Source: Halomonas sp. GT | GTDB taxonomy: Bacteria; Pseudomonadota; Gammaproteobacteria; Pseudomonadales; Halomonadaceae | Assembly: GCF_002082565.1 (NCBI RefSeq) | Contig: NZ_CP020562.1 | Span: 3,658,001 to 3,722,000, forward strand | DNA length: 64,000 nucleotides | Direction: 5' to 3' | In this document: in pieces, positions 11,087-20,661 of the stretch | How the letters are laid out: every line of letters begins with the position of its first letter | Numbering within the stretch: position 1 is the stretch's first letter | Program-made: the position numbers and the translations under genes | Notes under the pieces: generated by a model | What the model saw: only the letters and a program-made list of their open reading frames with translations | Databases searched by the model: none | What the model was told of the DNA's origin: nothing

Positions 11087-14000
11087 AAACAAAATCCATC
11101 AAAGCTAGTTCTATAAAAACCAGGTTTATAAAAACCAGGTCTATAAAAATTGAGCTCTTCCGCTTGTCGACCGCCGCGTTGGCACTCGTGCTATCGCTTG
11201 GCTATACCACCCCAGCGTCATTAGGTGCTGGTATTTTCCCGCCTGACCCGCCACCTGAAGAGCCGTCTCCAGACCCTCCTGGAGAGCCTGATCCAGATCC
11301 GGAACCTGAGCCTGAACCAGAGCCTGAACCACCGATTGGTGGAGGTGGAGATGGCCCCATTGACGAAGACTATGAGATACCCGAAGAGCAAACCGGGATC
11401 TCATCAGCGCCGTTAAACGTGGTTAGCCGTGTTCCACCTAACGTGCTGCTGATCTTGGATAACTCAGAAAGTGGTCAGGAAGGCTTAGATGGCCGCGTGG
11501 CTGTGGGTCGTGAGCTAGGTGATAGAGAAACATCCCTCTGTCAGGGAAGCAGTTTGAATCCAACTAACTGCCCTGCAGGGGCACGCTCGCCTCTCAGTAA
11601 ATCGAGCATTATGAAGCGCGTCGGCGATGATCTAATTGAGCGCTATCGCGGCGATATCAATATGGGCCTGATGGCCTATCAGCAGAACCCCGCCTCTAGA
11701 ACACGAGACAACGCCTTTAGTGGTAGCACCGTTGTATGGCGCCTGACTGAGCGAGCACTTGAGCCACGGTACTCTACCAATGCTAACCCCAGTTGGTATA
11801 ACCCTGACTTTGAAGGCGCGTGGAATGCGACCACGAAACGCTATCGAGCACGCTTACCAGGACTCAACATTTACGCCTTTTTTAATGTTGGCGTACCCGG
11901 CTATATGTTTGAAGAGAGCTTCAGCACCGGCCTACCTACTAACGATATCACCGAATACTGGCGGCGTATTTCCAACCCAACAGCAACGTCTGATCAATTA
12001 TCAGAGCGTTACCGTAGCCTTACTAGCGGGTCTTCAGGCTCACCCTTTATTGGCGACGGTATTTCCTATAGCTCCCCCGTCAGGTCTAACTTCACCTTAC
12101 CGCTGGTCGACAGCTTACGCCAACGGGGGATTCCTAACTGGGGGTCGCATACTGCATCAATACAGCTGAACCAGTGGGAATGGCGAACCACCTCTTCGCC
12201 GGGCTTAGGCTATTTACACGTACCGATTGGTGGATTAAACGCCGATGGGACGGTTAACGACGCGCACTGGGAGGCGATCGAAACAAAACTGGGCGCTCAG
12301 CGACATGAGTGGAATGGCTCAGGCAACCCCATGACAGACCCGAACTGGCCGCTGATCGCGACGGGCTTAACGCCTATCGAAGGCACCATGTATACCGCTC
12401 GAGATTACTTTTTAAATAATACGGGGAGAAATAGCGCGTTTCGTAGCGATCAAGGACAGCGTTCAAACATCGCCATTCCTAATATCAATAACCCCGATGC
12501 CCAGCAGTGTTTGGTCAACGCCAACATTTGGCTAACCGATGGTCTACCTTCGGTTGATCGTAATGGTAATTCGCTGGGCAATAATGTGAGCGTTGCGCTG
12601 GCCAGTGCTGAGGCAGCTATTCAGCGTCTTTACGACGACACTAATGCGCAGCTGTCCAACCCCGTCAAAACCTACGTTGTTGGTTTTAACTTACCGCCAG
12701 ATATCGCCAACCTACCCAACGTATCTGACGACCCGCTGGGGGATCTAGCCCGCGCAGGTGGAACCGAGCGCGCCTATTTTGCTAACAACGAAGCGTCGCT
12801 TAACCAAGTAATGCAGCAGGTATTGGGTAATATTATTGCTGCCTCTCAGTCCAACACCTCTGCGGCAGTCAACAGCGATGCGTTTGGGCTTGAAGGCGGT
12901 AATTTACTGTTTACCGCTGGCTTTAGAAGCGACGATTGGTCAGGCCGCCTAGCGGCATCGGTGATTCAGCCAGATGGCAGCCGCAGCGAACGTTGGAATG
13001 CACAAACCACACTTGCTCAGCAGGTGGGTAACCGTCGCCTATTAACGTCTAAACGCTTAGACGATGGTCAACGCGTGGGCGCTCTGTTAAGGCCTGAAAA
13101 TAGTGGCTTCACTAGCGCCGAAATCAGTTGGTTACAGGGTGTCAATGTTCAGGGACTTCGTCCTCGCACCAACGCGCTATTGGGCGATGTTATCAACGCC
13201 AGCCCGGTGGTTTTGCAGGGTAACGAAACACGTGCATCGCTACTGCTGGTGGCGGCCAACGACGGAATGCTGCATGGTTTTAACGCTTCCAACGGCCGTG
13301 AGCTATTTGCTTACCTGCCTGCCGAGCTTACCCAAGGTGATACGCCCGCCCTACGTCCACTAACCCGCGAGGACTATAACCACCGCTACTTTGTAGATGG
13401 CACGCCTGCCGTGCGTGAGGTCAATATCCAGGGCGGCCCGGATGCCGTGGCCGTGGGCACTATGGGAGCTGGGGGCCGCACGGTATTTGCCTTAGATGTT
13501 AGTGAGCCCAGCAACATGAGCACAACCGACGTACTGTGGGAGTTTCGTCACCCAGAACTGGGTACCGGGGTTAGCGAGCCCACTATTACGCAGCTGACTG
13601 ATGGCACCTGGGTCGCCATTTTTGGCAACGGCTACAACAGCACCGGTTATCAGGCGTCGCTATTTGTGGTGCGTCTCACCGACGGTAAACTCATTGCTCA
13701 TTTAAAAACCAATACGGGCAGTGGAGAGACACCTAATGGTTTGGCCACACCAACAGTAACTGCTTGGCCGAGTTTTTCAGGTGCCCGCTTCGCCTACGCA
13801 GGTGATTTAGCAGGTAATTTGTGGCGTTTCCCGCTTACCAACACCGGTAGCGTGAACGCGCTATATACCGGCCAGCCTGATCAGCCAATTACCTCGGCTC
13901 CTGCCGTGACGCTAAGTAACAACTCGCCTGATACGCTGATGGTACTATTCGGCACCGGCAGCTACTTCCGCAGTAGCGATATTGGCGACAGCTCAACGCA

Positions 14001-14589
14001 GCAGCTCATTGGTTTACAGGACCGTGTTGACCGTAGCCTCTCATTGACATCGGCCAACTTAGCCACACAGCGCATCACCGGAAACGCGACGCGGGATGGC
14101 TTCAATTTACGCGCTAGCACAAACGCGGCCCCCACCAGCAGCCAGCGGGGCTGGCGTTTGGAGCTGCCCTCTGGTGAGCGGGTGATTGCCGGGCCTTCTA
14201 TCTCAAGCACCCTGCCCCGACGGGTGCGGTTTTCAACACTGTTACCCGATGAATCCGACCCCTGCGGCGGTGGGCGTAGTGGTTTCTTTATGTCACTTCA
14301 GGCCGACACGGGTGGCAGCGGTGGCAAGACCACCTTTGACTTTAACGGGGATGGTAAAGAAGACAGCGATGAAACCATAAACGGCGATGCTATTACCGGT
14401 TTACAAGCAGGTACTGGCGAACGCCTAGTCGGCGTTAACGATGGCAATGTCGAGCAGCTATTTGTGGGTAACCCAGATGACCCAAATGCTTCACCCAACG
14501 GCGACGGCTCAATCACCATTGGCTTTAGCAACGATCATCTAGGTCGCCGTTCCTGGCGGCAACTGAGTGGCGAAGAAAACACCAATTAA
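11083..14589 (+). CDS. pilY1: Type IV pilus tip adhesin PilY1
   Basis: 1168 residues. N-terminal export signal, then a Pro/Asp/Glu-rich linker around residues 50-85, then a von Willebrand A-like region whose MIDAS motif DNSES is at residues 126-130. The C-terminal half is the PilC/PilY1 beta-propeller (VAANDGMLHGFNA, AVGTMGAGGRTVFALDVS). An acidic loop DFNGDGKEDSDE near residues 1086-1097 resembles the EF-hand-like calcium site of PilY1. It acts at the pilus tip in adhesion and surface sensing. Unusual: the first 25 residues contain a fivefold-periodic repeat (SIKAS-SIKTR-FIKTR-SIKIE) encoded by a 15-bp DNA repeat, lengthening the basic part of the signal peptide. No pilE gene follows. Confidence 0.92.
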   Translation: MKTKSIKASSIKTRFIKTRSIKIELFRLSTAALALVLSLGYTTPASLGAGIFPPDPPPEEPSPDPPGEPDPDPEPEPEPEPEPPIGGGGDGPIDEDYEIPEEQTGISSAPLNVVSRVPPNVLLILDNSESGQEGLDGRVAVGRELGDRETSLCQGSSLNPTNCPAGARSPLSKSSIMKRVGDDLIERYRGDINMGLMAYQQNPASRTRDNAFSGSTVVWRLTERALEPRYSTNANPSWYNPDFEGAWNATTKRYRARLPGLNIYAFFNVGVPGYMFEESFSTGLPTNDITEYWRRISNPTATSDQLSERYRSLTSGSSGSPFIGDGISYSSPVRSNFTLPLVDSLRQRGIPNWGSHTASIQLNQWEWRTTSSPGLGYLHVPIGGLNADGTVNDAHWEAIETKLGAQRHEWNGSGNPMTDPNWPLIATGLTPIEGTMYTARDYFLNNTGRNSAFRSDQGQRSNIAIPNINNPDAQQCLVNANIWLTDGLPSVDRNGNSLGNNVSVALASAEAAIQRLYDDTNAQLSNPVKTYVVGFNLPPDIANLPNVSDDPLGDLARAGGTERAYFANNEASLNQVMQQVLGNIIAASQSNTSAAVNSDAFGLEGGNLLFTAGFRSDDWSGRLAASVIQPDGSRSERWNAQTTLAQQVGNRRLLTSKRLDDGQRVGALLRPENSGFTSAEISWLQGVNVQGLRPRTNALLGDVINASPVVLQGNETRASLLLVAANDGMLHGFNASNGRELFAYLPAELTQGDTPALRPLTREDYNHRYFVDGTPAVREVNIQGGPDAVAVGTMGAGGRTVFALDVSEPSNMSTTDVLWEFRHPELGTGVSEPTITQLTDGTWVAIFGNGYNSTGYQASLFVVRLTDGKLIAHLKTNTGSGETPNGLATPTVTAWPSFSGARFAYAGDLAGNLWRFPLTNTGSVNALYTGQPDQPITSAPAVTLSNNSPDTLMVLFGTGSYFRSSDIGDSSTQQLIGLQDRVDRSLSLTSANLATQRITGNATRDGFNLRASTNAAPTSSQRGWRLELPSGERVIAGPSISSTLPRRVRFSTLLPDESDPCGGGRSGFFMSLQADTGGSGGKTTFDFNGDGKEDSDETINGDAITGLQAGTGERLVGVNDGNVEQLFVGNPDDPNASPNGDGSITIGFSNDHLGRRSWRQLSGEENTN
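11095..11154 (+). repeat. 15-bp in-frame tandem repeat in pilY1
   Basis: Four 15-base units at 11095, 11110, 11125 and 11140; the two best are TCTATAAAAACCAGG and TTTATAAAAACCAGG. Because the unit is 15 bases the frame is kept, giving the pentapeptides SIKAS, SIKTR, FIKTR and SIKIE. Copy number change here would alter only the positively charged N-region of the PilY1 signal peptide. Confidence 0.85.
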
Positions 14590-14602
14590 GCTAGTTGTAA
14601 AA

Positions 14603-14635
14603 AAAGGGGCGGAGCGCTTTGCGCTCCGCCCCTTT
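14603..14635. terminator. Bidirectional terminator between pilY1 and pntB
   Basis: A GC-rich 12-bp perfect stem (GGGGCGGAGCGC / GCGCTCCGCCCC) with a TTT loop lies between the convergent pilY1 and pntB genes. The minus strand has a run of seven T after the stem, so it is strongest for pntAB. The plus strand has TTTAT. Confidence 0.92.
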
Positions 14636-14664
14636 ATGACAACAAGGCTATCGCTGTCTAAACG

Positions 14665-16107
14665 TTAATCGATTAACGGCAACAGCGCATTTAAGCTATC
14701 TCTTGCATCGCCGTAGAACATCCGCGTGTTATCTTTGAAGAACAGCGGGTTCTCAATGCCAGAGTAGCCAGTGCCTTGGCCGCGTTTGCTGACAAAGACC
14801 TGCTTGGCTTCCCACACCTTCAACACCGGCATACCGGCGATAGGGCTATTGGGATCTTCCTCGGCCGCTGGGTTTACGATGTCATTGGAACCGATCACGA
14901 TCACCACGTCAGTGCTTGGGAAGTCGTCGTTGATTTCATCCATTTCCAGCACGATATCGTAGGGCACTTTAGCTTCAGCGAGCAGCACGTTCATGTGCCC
15001 AGGCAGACGCCCGGCCACCGGGTGAATACCAAAGCGTACGGTTTTACCGGCTGCACGCAGCTTACGTACTAAGTCACTTACCGCACTCTGTGCTTGCGCT
15101 ACCGCCATGCCGTAACCCGGCACGATAATCACGCTATCGGCATCGTTTAAAGCGCTCGCTACACCGCCTGCATCAATGGCGACCTGCTCGCCTTCAATTT
15201 CAGCTGCTGGCCCTTGAGCACCACCGAAACCGCCCAAAATCACGTTAACGAAGTTGCGGTTCATCGCCTTACACATAATGTAAGACAGGATCGCCCCTGA
15301 AGAACCTACCAGGGCGCCGGTGACAATCAACAGATCGTTGGAAAGTGTGAAACCAATCGCTGCTGCGGCCCAGCCGGAATAGCTGTTCAGCATCGACACC
15401 ACCACCGGCATATCTGCACCGCCAATGCCCATAATCAGGTGATAGCCAATGAAGAACGACAGCGCTGCCAGAACGATGAGTGTCCAGAAGCCTGCTCCAT
15501 TGAGGTACATAATCGCAAGCAGCAAAGAAATCGCCGCGGCACCGGCATTGAGCATATGCCCACCCGGCAGTTGGCGTGGCTTGCCATCCACCTTACCCGC
15601 CAGCTTACCGAACGCAATCACAGAGCCGGTAAAGGTCACCGCACCGATGAAAATCGCAAACACCACCTCAATCTGCAAAAAGGTCAGCTCATCAGGGGCT
15701 TTCGTAGCCACCAACGCAGCAAACGCAGAAAACTCTTGCATCACGCCATCGGCTGCTTGTGCTGCCAGCACTCGGCGACGCTCCAGATCTGCGCTCCAGG
15801 CAACAAAAACTGCTGCCAAACCCACAAAACTATGTAGTGCCGCTACCAGCTGAGGCATTTCGGTCATTTCGACCTTGCCTGCCACATAGACACCAATTCC
15901 AGCACCGATCAACATCGCCGGAATCAGCCACCAGTAGCCACCAATACCGGGCCCGAAGGAGGTAAAGAACACGGCTACGGCCATACCCACGATGCCGTAC
16001 CATACGGCGCGCTTGGCTTTTTCCTGATTGCTCAGGCCACCTAGCGATAAAATAAATAGCACACTTGCCGCAATTGCCGCGGCAGATACGAACCCTTGTC
16101 CTAACAT
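14665..16107 (-). CDS. pntB: NAD(P) transhydrogenase subunit beta PntB
   Basis: 480 residues. The N-terminal half has multiple membrane helices (domain II part) and the C-terminal half is the NADP(H)-binding domain III, with [15 protein letters not shown] and the [16 protein letters not shown] region. With PntA it moves hydride from NADH to NADP using the proton gradient. The frame is open to 16146, but [10 protein letters not shown] at 16107 has a GGAG site upstream and fits the family start. It follows pntA by 16 bases. Confidence 0.95.
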   Translation of the reverse strand: MLGQGFVSAAAIAASVLFILSLGGLSNQEKAKRAVWYGIVGMAVAVFFTSFGPGIGGYWWLIPAMLIGAGIGVYVAGKVEMTEMPQLVAALHSFVGLAAVFVAWSADLERRRVLAAQAADGVMQEFSAFAALVATKAPDELTFLQIEVVFAIFIGAVTFTGSVIAFGKLAGKVDGKPRQLPGGHMLNAGAAAISLLLAIMYLNGAGFWTLIVLAALSFFIGYHLIMGIGGADMPVVVSMLNSYSGWAAAAIGFTLSNDLLIVTGALVGSSGAILSYIMCKAMNRNFVNVILGGFGGAQGPAAEIEGEQVAIDAGGVASALNDADSVIIVPGYGMAVAQAQSAVSDLVRKLRAAGKTVRFGIHPVAGRLPGHMNVLLAEAKVPYDIVLEMDEINDDFPSTDVVIVIGSNDIVNPAAEEDPNSPIAGMPVLKVWEAKQVFVSKRGQGTGYSGIENPLFFKDNTRMFYGDARDSLNALLPLID

Positions 16108-16123
16108 ATCGTTTCTCCGCCGC

Positions 16124-17695
16124 TTAGGATTTTTGGAACATGGCAAGCATCCGGCGTGTCACCAGGAAGCCACCCACGATATTAATCGATGCAATCAGTA
16201 CCGAAATGGCCGCCAGCACGATAACGACGCCACTGCCTGAGCCGATTTGCAAAATTGCCCCTAAAATAATGATGCCTGAGATGGCGTTAGTGACCGCCAT
16301 TAACGGCGTGTGCAGCGAATGACTCACCTTCCAAATCACCTGGAAGCCAATGAAACACGCCAACACAAACACGATGAAGTGCTGCATAAATGAGGCAGGG
16401 GCTATTTGACCCAGCAACAGCATCAACGCGCCACCAACGGCGAGTAAGCCAACTTGCCGCTTGGTTTGCGCTTTGAAGGCGGCCAGTTCAGTAGCCTTCT
16501 TCTCTTCAGGCGTCGGTTCTTTCTCTTTTTTCTTTGGCTTCGCCGCAGCAATGGCCTTTACTTTGGGCGGCGGTGGCGGGAAGGTAACTTCGCCCTGGTG
16601 CGTGACCGTAGCGCCGCGAATGACATCGTCTTCCATGTTGTGATGAATGACGCCGTCTTTCTCAGGCGTGAGATCGGTCAGCATATGGCGAATGTTAGTG
16701 GCGTAAAGCAGCGACGCCTGGGTGGCCATGCGTGAGGGAAAGTCGGTATAGCCAACCACCACTACGCCGTTATCAGATACCACACGCTCATCTGGCTTGG
16801 TTAAATCACAGTTACCGCCTTTTTCAGCGGCTAGATCAATAATCACTGAGCCAGGCTTCATGGCTGCGACCATATCTTCCAGCCACAGCTTCGGCGCGGG
16901 CCTGCCAGGAATCAGCGCTGTAGTGATAACAATGTCGACATCCGGCGCTTGTTCGCGGAAACATTCCAGCTGCTTCTCACGAAATTCTGGGCTGGAGGGT
17001 GAGGCATAGCCACCGCTTTCTGAACCGTCCTGACTGTCTTCAAAATCGAGGAACAGGAATTCAGCGCCCATAGATTCAATTTGCTCAGACACCTCTGGGC
17101 GCACATCAAACGCACGCACCACAGCGCCAAGACTAGTAGCGGTACCGATTGCCGCCAAGCCTGCAACACCCGCGCCGATCACCAATACCTTGGCAGGAGG
17201 CACTTTACCCGCAGCCGTTACTTGGCCAGTAAAGAAGCGACCAAAGTTATTGCCCGCCTCAATGACCGCACGGTAGCCCGCAATATTGGCCATTGAGGAG
17301 AGCGCATCCATTTTCTGCGCTCTGGAAATACGCGGCACCATGTCCATCGCAATAACTGACGCGCCTTGAGCCTTACAGGTTTCCAGCAGCGCTTCGTTTT
17401 GTGCCGGCCAGAAGAACGCAATTAGCGTCTGGCCTTCGCGCAAATAGTGAGCCTCTGTTTCCGAAGGTTCACGGACTTTAATCACCACGTCCGCATCACG
17501 CCACAGCGCTTCCGCACTTTCTACAACGCTAACACCCGCGTCGCGATACGTGTCGTCATTAAAGCCCGCGGCAGCCCCTGCGCCGGCTTCCACCAAGCAC
17601 TCATGGCCTAGCTTTTGAAGCTGTTTCGCGCTCTCAGGAGTAAGCGCTACACGCGCTTCTCCTTGAGCTGTCTCTTTCGGTGCGCCTATTTTCAC
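16124..17695 (-). CDS. pntA: NAD(P) transhydrogenase subunit alpha PntA (fused alpha form)
   Basis: 523 residues in the fused arrangement. The NAD(H)-binding domain I has the Rossmann motif [15 protein letters not shown] and [11 protein letters not shown] Pro/Lys-rich linker ([21 protein letters not shown]) follows, then four membrane helices of domain II. The GTG at 17695 (V-K-I-G-A-P-K-E) is chosen because it matches the usual MRIGIPRE-type start and has GGGAG 7 bases upstream. The frame is open to 17743. It is the first gene of pntAB. Confidence 0.94.
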   Translation of the reverse strand: MKIGAPKETAQGEARVALTPESAKQLQKLGHECLVEAGAGAAAGFNDDTYRDAGVSVVESAEALWRDADVVIKVREPSETEAHYLREGQTLIAFFWPAQNEALLETCKAQGASVIAMDMVPRISRAQKMDALSSMANIAGYRAVIEAGNNFGRFFTGQVTAAGKVPPAKVLVIGAGVAGLAAIGTATSLGAVVRAFDVRPEVSEQIESMGAEFLFLDFEDSQDGSESGGYASPSSPEFREKQLECFREQAPDVDIVITTALIPGRPAPKLWLEDMVAAMKPGSVIIDLAAEKGGNCDLTKPDERVVSDNGVVVVGYTDFPSRMATQASLLYATNIRHMLTDLTPEKDGVIHHNMEDDVIRGATVTHQGEVTFPPPPPKVKAIAAAKPKKKEKEPTPEEKKATELAAFKAQTKRQVGLLAVGGALMLLLGQIAPASFMQHFIVFVLACFIGFQVIWKVSHSLHTPLMAVTNAISGIIILGAILQIGSGSGVVIVLAAISVLIASINIVGGFLVTRRMLAMFQKS

Positions 17696-18026
17696 ACGCT
17701 TTCTCCCTTGGTTAGCCCATTTCCAGCGCCCTTTCCAAAACAATCACGTTTTCACTCTTGGTTATTGGACGCTGGGCATTATTACTGACACGCGTCGCCG
17801 CGCCAGATAGCAGTTTAGGATCTAACGCGGCGACTGCCAGTTACTATTCAACCTTCGATTCAACTCGGTTGTTTAACTACAACACTACCCTTTTTAACAA
17901 CGATTCCCCACCAAAAGTTAGAGAAAACTACTTCCAAAGTACCGCATTCAATTCGCCCTACCAGTGATTAACTGAAGTAGTGGGCATGGCAATAATGATT
18001 AACCGCCAAAAACGACCACAGCAGTA
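17696..18026. other. Intergenic region between pntA and pqqA
   Basis: About 330 bases between the divergent pntA and pqqA genes. It contains AT-rich stretches and repeated AAC/TTAAC-like words, but no convincing gene. The promoters of both operons must lie here; I could not place them reliably. Confidence 0.4.
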
Positions 18027-18074
18027 CTTGTAACGACATTTGTAACAACATTCTCAACAACAAGCTTAACAACG
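18027..18074 (+). repeat. 12-bp degenerate tandem repeat upstream of pqqA
   Basis: Four 12-base units (CTTGTAACGACA, TTTGTAACAACA, TTCTCAACAACA, AGCTTAACAACG) run up to the pqqA ribosome-binding site. They would be in the 5' untranslated region if the promoter lies further upstream. CAA-rich leaders are unstructured and can favour translation; that role is speculation. Confidence 0.6.
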
Positions 18075-18088
18075 CAGGAGAGTCACTT

Positions 18089-18160
18089 ATGTGGACTAAA
18101 CCGACGTATCAAGACATGCGCCTTGGCTTTGAAGTAACGCTGTATATCTCTACTCGCTAA
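18089..18160 (+). CDS. pqqA: PQQ precursor peptide PqqA
   Basis: A 23-residue peptide, MWTKPTYQDMRLGFEVTLYI followed by STR. It carries the Glu-x-x-x-Tyr core (E15, Y19) whose side chains are joined by PqqE and become the PQQ skeleton. An AGGAGA ribosome-binding site lies 7 bases upstream. A hairpin separates it from pqqB, an arrangement that would allow more pqqA than pqqB-E transcript. Confidence 0.95.
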   Translation: MWTKPTYQDMRLGFEVTLYISTR

Positions 18161-18180
18161 TCTCTAGCTACGGAGCCACG

Positions 18181-18219
18181 GCCCCTGCCTGCCTTATTGG
18201 GTTGATATCAGGTAGGGGC
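18181..18219 (+). terminator. Hairpin between pqqA and pqqB (possible attenuator)
   Basis: GCCCCTGCCT (18181-18190) can pair with AGGTAGGGGC (18210-18219) with one G-T wobble and a 19-base loop, followed by only TTTC. It may act as a partial terminator or as a 3' stabiliser of the short pqqA transcript. No strong T-run is present. Confidence 0.5.
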
Positions 18220-18271
18220 TTTCAGCCAGGATTCATAGCACACCCACAGCACTAACGTAGGAGGCCAGTCT

Positions 18272-19195
18272 ATGCATATTTTAGTTCTTGGGGCTGCCGC
18301 AGGTGGCGGTTTTCCCCAATGGAATTGCAACTGTCCAAACTGCTATAACGCCCGCCAGGGCAGTGCCGATCATCAACCCCGCACTCAATCATCGATTGCA
18401 TTAAGCGTGGATGGCAAGCAATGGTTGCTGTGCAATGCGTCCCCTGACATACGCGCTCAGCTCAATGCCAATCCAGAATTATGGCCAAGTGAACTGCGTG
18501 GCAGCGGTATTCGTGGCGTGCTACTGGTGGATGCCCAAATCGACCATGTCACCGGGCTACTCTCCCTCAGAGAGGGCTGCCCATTAGAGGTATGGTGCAC
18601 ACCCAACGTGCATCGCGATTTATCGACTGGTTTTCCGTTATTCCCGATGCTGGAACACTGGGGCGGACTACGCTGGCAGCCGATTGGCTTGGAAGACCAG
18701 CAGGAGGTTGTCGAATTTTCGATTCCCTTCCTGCCGGATATAGCGCTCACCGCCTTTGCGTTACACAGTAACGCCCCACCTTACTCACCGCGGCGCGGCG
18801 CGCCTTCCTGCGGCGATAATTTAGGCCTGTACATTGTTGACCGTCACAGCGGACAGTCGCTGTGTTACGCCCCAGGGCTTGGCAACCCGACACCGCTTGC
18901 CACGCGTTTTTTAAACGCCGCTGATGTGGTGATGGTGGATGGCACCCTGTGGGAAGACGACGAAATGCAGGCACTGGGCGTTGGTAACTCCACAGGCCAA
19001 CAGATGGGTCACCTCGCGCTCAATGGCAGCGGCGGTATGTGTGCACTACTAAACGAACTGCCCCGCAGTACGCGGCGCATTTTGATTCACATCAACAACA
19101 CAAACCCGATTTTGGACGGCGCAAGCGACGCAGCGAAAACATTACAAACCTCAGGTATTGAAACAGCTTACGACGGGATGAAACTTACGCTTTAA
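18272..19195 (+). CDS. pqqB: PQQ biosynthesis protein PqqB
   Basis: 307 residues with a metallo-beta-lactamase-like fold. It starts MHILVLGAAAGGGFPQWNC and contains the CNCPNC cluster near residues 18-23, DAQIDHVTGLLSLREG, and a DGTLWEDDEM segment near the C-terminus, all typical of PqqB. It is proposed to hydroxylate the tyrosine of the diglutamyl-tyrosine intermediate in PQQ synthesis. A strong AGGAGG ribosome-binding site precedes the ATG. Confidence 0.96.
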   Translation: MHILVLGAAAGGGFPQWNCNCPNCYNARQGSADHQPRTQSSIALSVDGKQWLLCNASPDIRAQLNANPELWPSELRGSGIRGVLLVDAQIDHVTGLLSLREGCPLEVWCTPNVHRDLSTGFPLFPMLEHWGGLRWQPIGLEDQQEVVEFSIPFLPDIALTAFALHSNAPPYSPRRGAPSCGDNLGLYIVDRHSGQSLCYAPGLGNPTPLATRFLNAADVVMVDGTLWEDDEMQALGVGNSTGQQMGHLALNGSGGMCALLNELPRSTRRILIHINNTNPILDGASDAAKTLQTSGIETAYDGMKLTL

Positions 19196-19538
19196 ATCTA
19201 CTTTTAAAGACCTTGTAAACTAATTTAACTTAGATATCTTATGACTTACGTTAAGAGCGCATTCGTTTATTAGCGTTCAAACAAGAGAAGCTTAGGTTAA
19301 AAAAGCACGAGGTTAGTAGAATCTAAAAGATAGTAGATCGGTAAAAAATGAATCAACAAAACCTGAAAATTTAAACTTAGATAAGCATATAACTTAATAA
19401 AATAACGCAAGCAAAGAGAGCTGCACAAAAAATATTTTTTATTAAACAACCCTATTCATAAAAGACGGATGAAAATAAAAGCCGTATATATCATAAAAAA
19501 CTATATTAGACACTACAAAAATAAATAGGAGATCGATC
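19196..19538. other. AT-rich gap splitting pqqB from pqqC
   Basis: A 343-base stretch, clearly richer in A and T than the flanking genes, with many AAAAAT and TTTATT words. No open frame of interest is present beyond a few-codon one. pqqC may have its own promoter here. An AGGAG site precedes pqqC. Confidence 0.6.
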
Positions 19539-20327
19539 ATGGCGCTAACAGCGATAACGCCCTGCGCTTCTGCCACTCCGCTCAGTCGGGAGGCGTTCCG
19601 TGAAGCGCTAATGAGTAAAGGGCAGTACTACCATCTTAATCATCCCTTTCAACAGGCGATGGCTAGCGGCGAGCTTACCCAGGAACAACTGCAAGGCTGG
19701 GTGGCTAACCGTTTTTACTACCAGTTAATGATTCCCCAAAAAGATGCAGCGCTGCTGGCCAACTGCCCAGATACCGCCACCCGCAGGCGATGGGTGCAAC
19801 GCCTGCTTGACCACGACGGCCACGACGGAGATGAAGGCGGGATTGAAGCCTGGCTAGCCCTAGGTGAAGCCGTAGGATTGCCGCGTCATACACTGCTTTC
19901 CCAGGAGCGTGTGCTACCCGGCGTGCGCTTTGCAGTAGATGCTTACCGTCACTTTGTCGCCCGTGCCCCCTGGCAGGAAGCTGCGATCTCATCGCTTACC
20001 GAGCTGTTTGCTCCTCTTGCCCACCAAAACCGCCTGGACACTTGGCCCCAGCACTACCCGTGGATTAACGAGCAAGGCTATCGCTACTTTCGTAAGCGGC
20101 TCAGCGAAGCCCGCCGAGACGTCGAGCATGGCCTGGAAATCGCCTTAGGCGTGTGTACGACGGTGGCGCTGCAGCAGCGCGCGCTGGACATTTTGCAATT
20201 TAAGCTCGATGTGCTGTGGAGCATGTTGGATGCCATGACCATGGCTTATCAGTTAGACCGCCCGCCTTACCACACCGTCACCCGCGAAGCGGTGTATCAC
20301 CGTGGACTTGAGCACTCACATTACTAG
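19539..20327 (+). CDS. pqqC: PQQ synthase PqqC
   Basis: 262 residues, the oxygen-dependent, cofactorless enzyme that catalyses the last ring closure and oxidation in PQQ formation. Recognisable segments are [51 protein letters not shown] and EHGLEIAL. The length is normal. The gene starts after an AT-rich gap with an AGGAG site and precedes pqqD by 31 bases. Confidence 0.97.
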   Translation: MALTAITPCASATPLSREAFREALMSKGQYYHLNHPFQQAMASGELTQEQLQGWVANRFYYQLMIPQKDAALLANCPDTATRRRWVQRLLDHDGHDGDEGGIEAWLALGEAVGLPRHTLLSQERVLPGVRFAVDAYRHFVARAPWQEAAISSLTELFAPLAHQNRLDTWPQHYPWINEQGYRYFRKRLSEARRDVEHGLEIALGVCTTVALQQRALDILQFKLDVLWSMLDAMTMAYQLDRPPYHTVTREAVYHRGLEHSHY

Positions 20328-20358
20328 GCAATGATCGACTAGCGTTGGGGAAATCACC

Positions 20359-20661
20359 ATGTCACAGCAACTCGTCATATCACATCACGATATTTACCAG
20401 CTGCGACGCGGTTGGCGCTTACAGTGGGAAGCCATTCAGGGCTGCCACGTTATTCTTTATCCCGAAGGCATGGTCAAGCTCAGCACGACTGCCGGTGCGA
20501 TTCTTGAGCAGGTTGATGGCCACCACTCCATCGCCGATATTATCGCCACCCTACAGCAGCGCTACCCAGGCGCGGACACCTTAGCAGACGATGTCATGCA
20601 GTTTATCGATGAAGCCCGTGGCAACGGCTGGCTAGCCGTGAAGGAGATTAATCGTGGCTAA
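20359..20661 (+). CDS. pqqD: PQQ peptide chaperone PqqD
   Basis: 100 residues, the RiPP recognition element protein that binds PqqA and presents it to PqqE. The pattern [22 protein letters not shown] and the helical C-terminal half fit PqqD. It overlaps the GTG start of pqqE by eight bases, consistent with the tight PqqD-PqqE partnership. The ATG at 20359 has GGGG upstream. Confidence 0.94.
   Translation: MSQQLVISHHDIYQLRRGWRLQWEAIQGCHVILYPEGMVKLSTTAGAILEQVDGHHSIADIIATLQQRYPGADTLADDVMQFIDEARGNGWLAVKEINRG

Noticed and set aside
15439..15853. Open frames antisense to pntB
   Set aside because: They are shadows of the strongly coding minus-strand gene; no start site or domain supports them.
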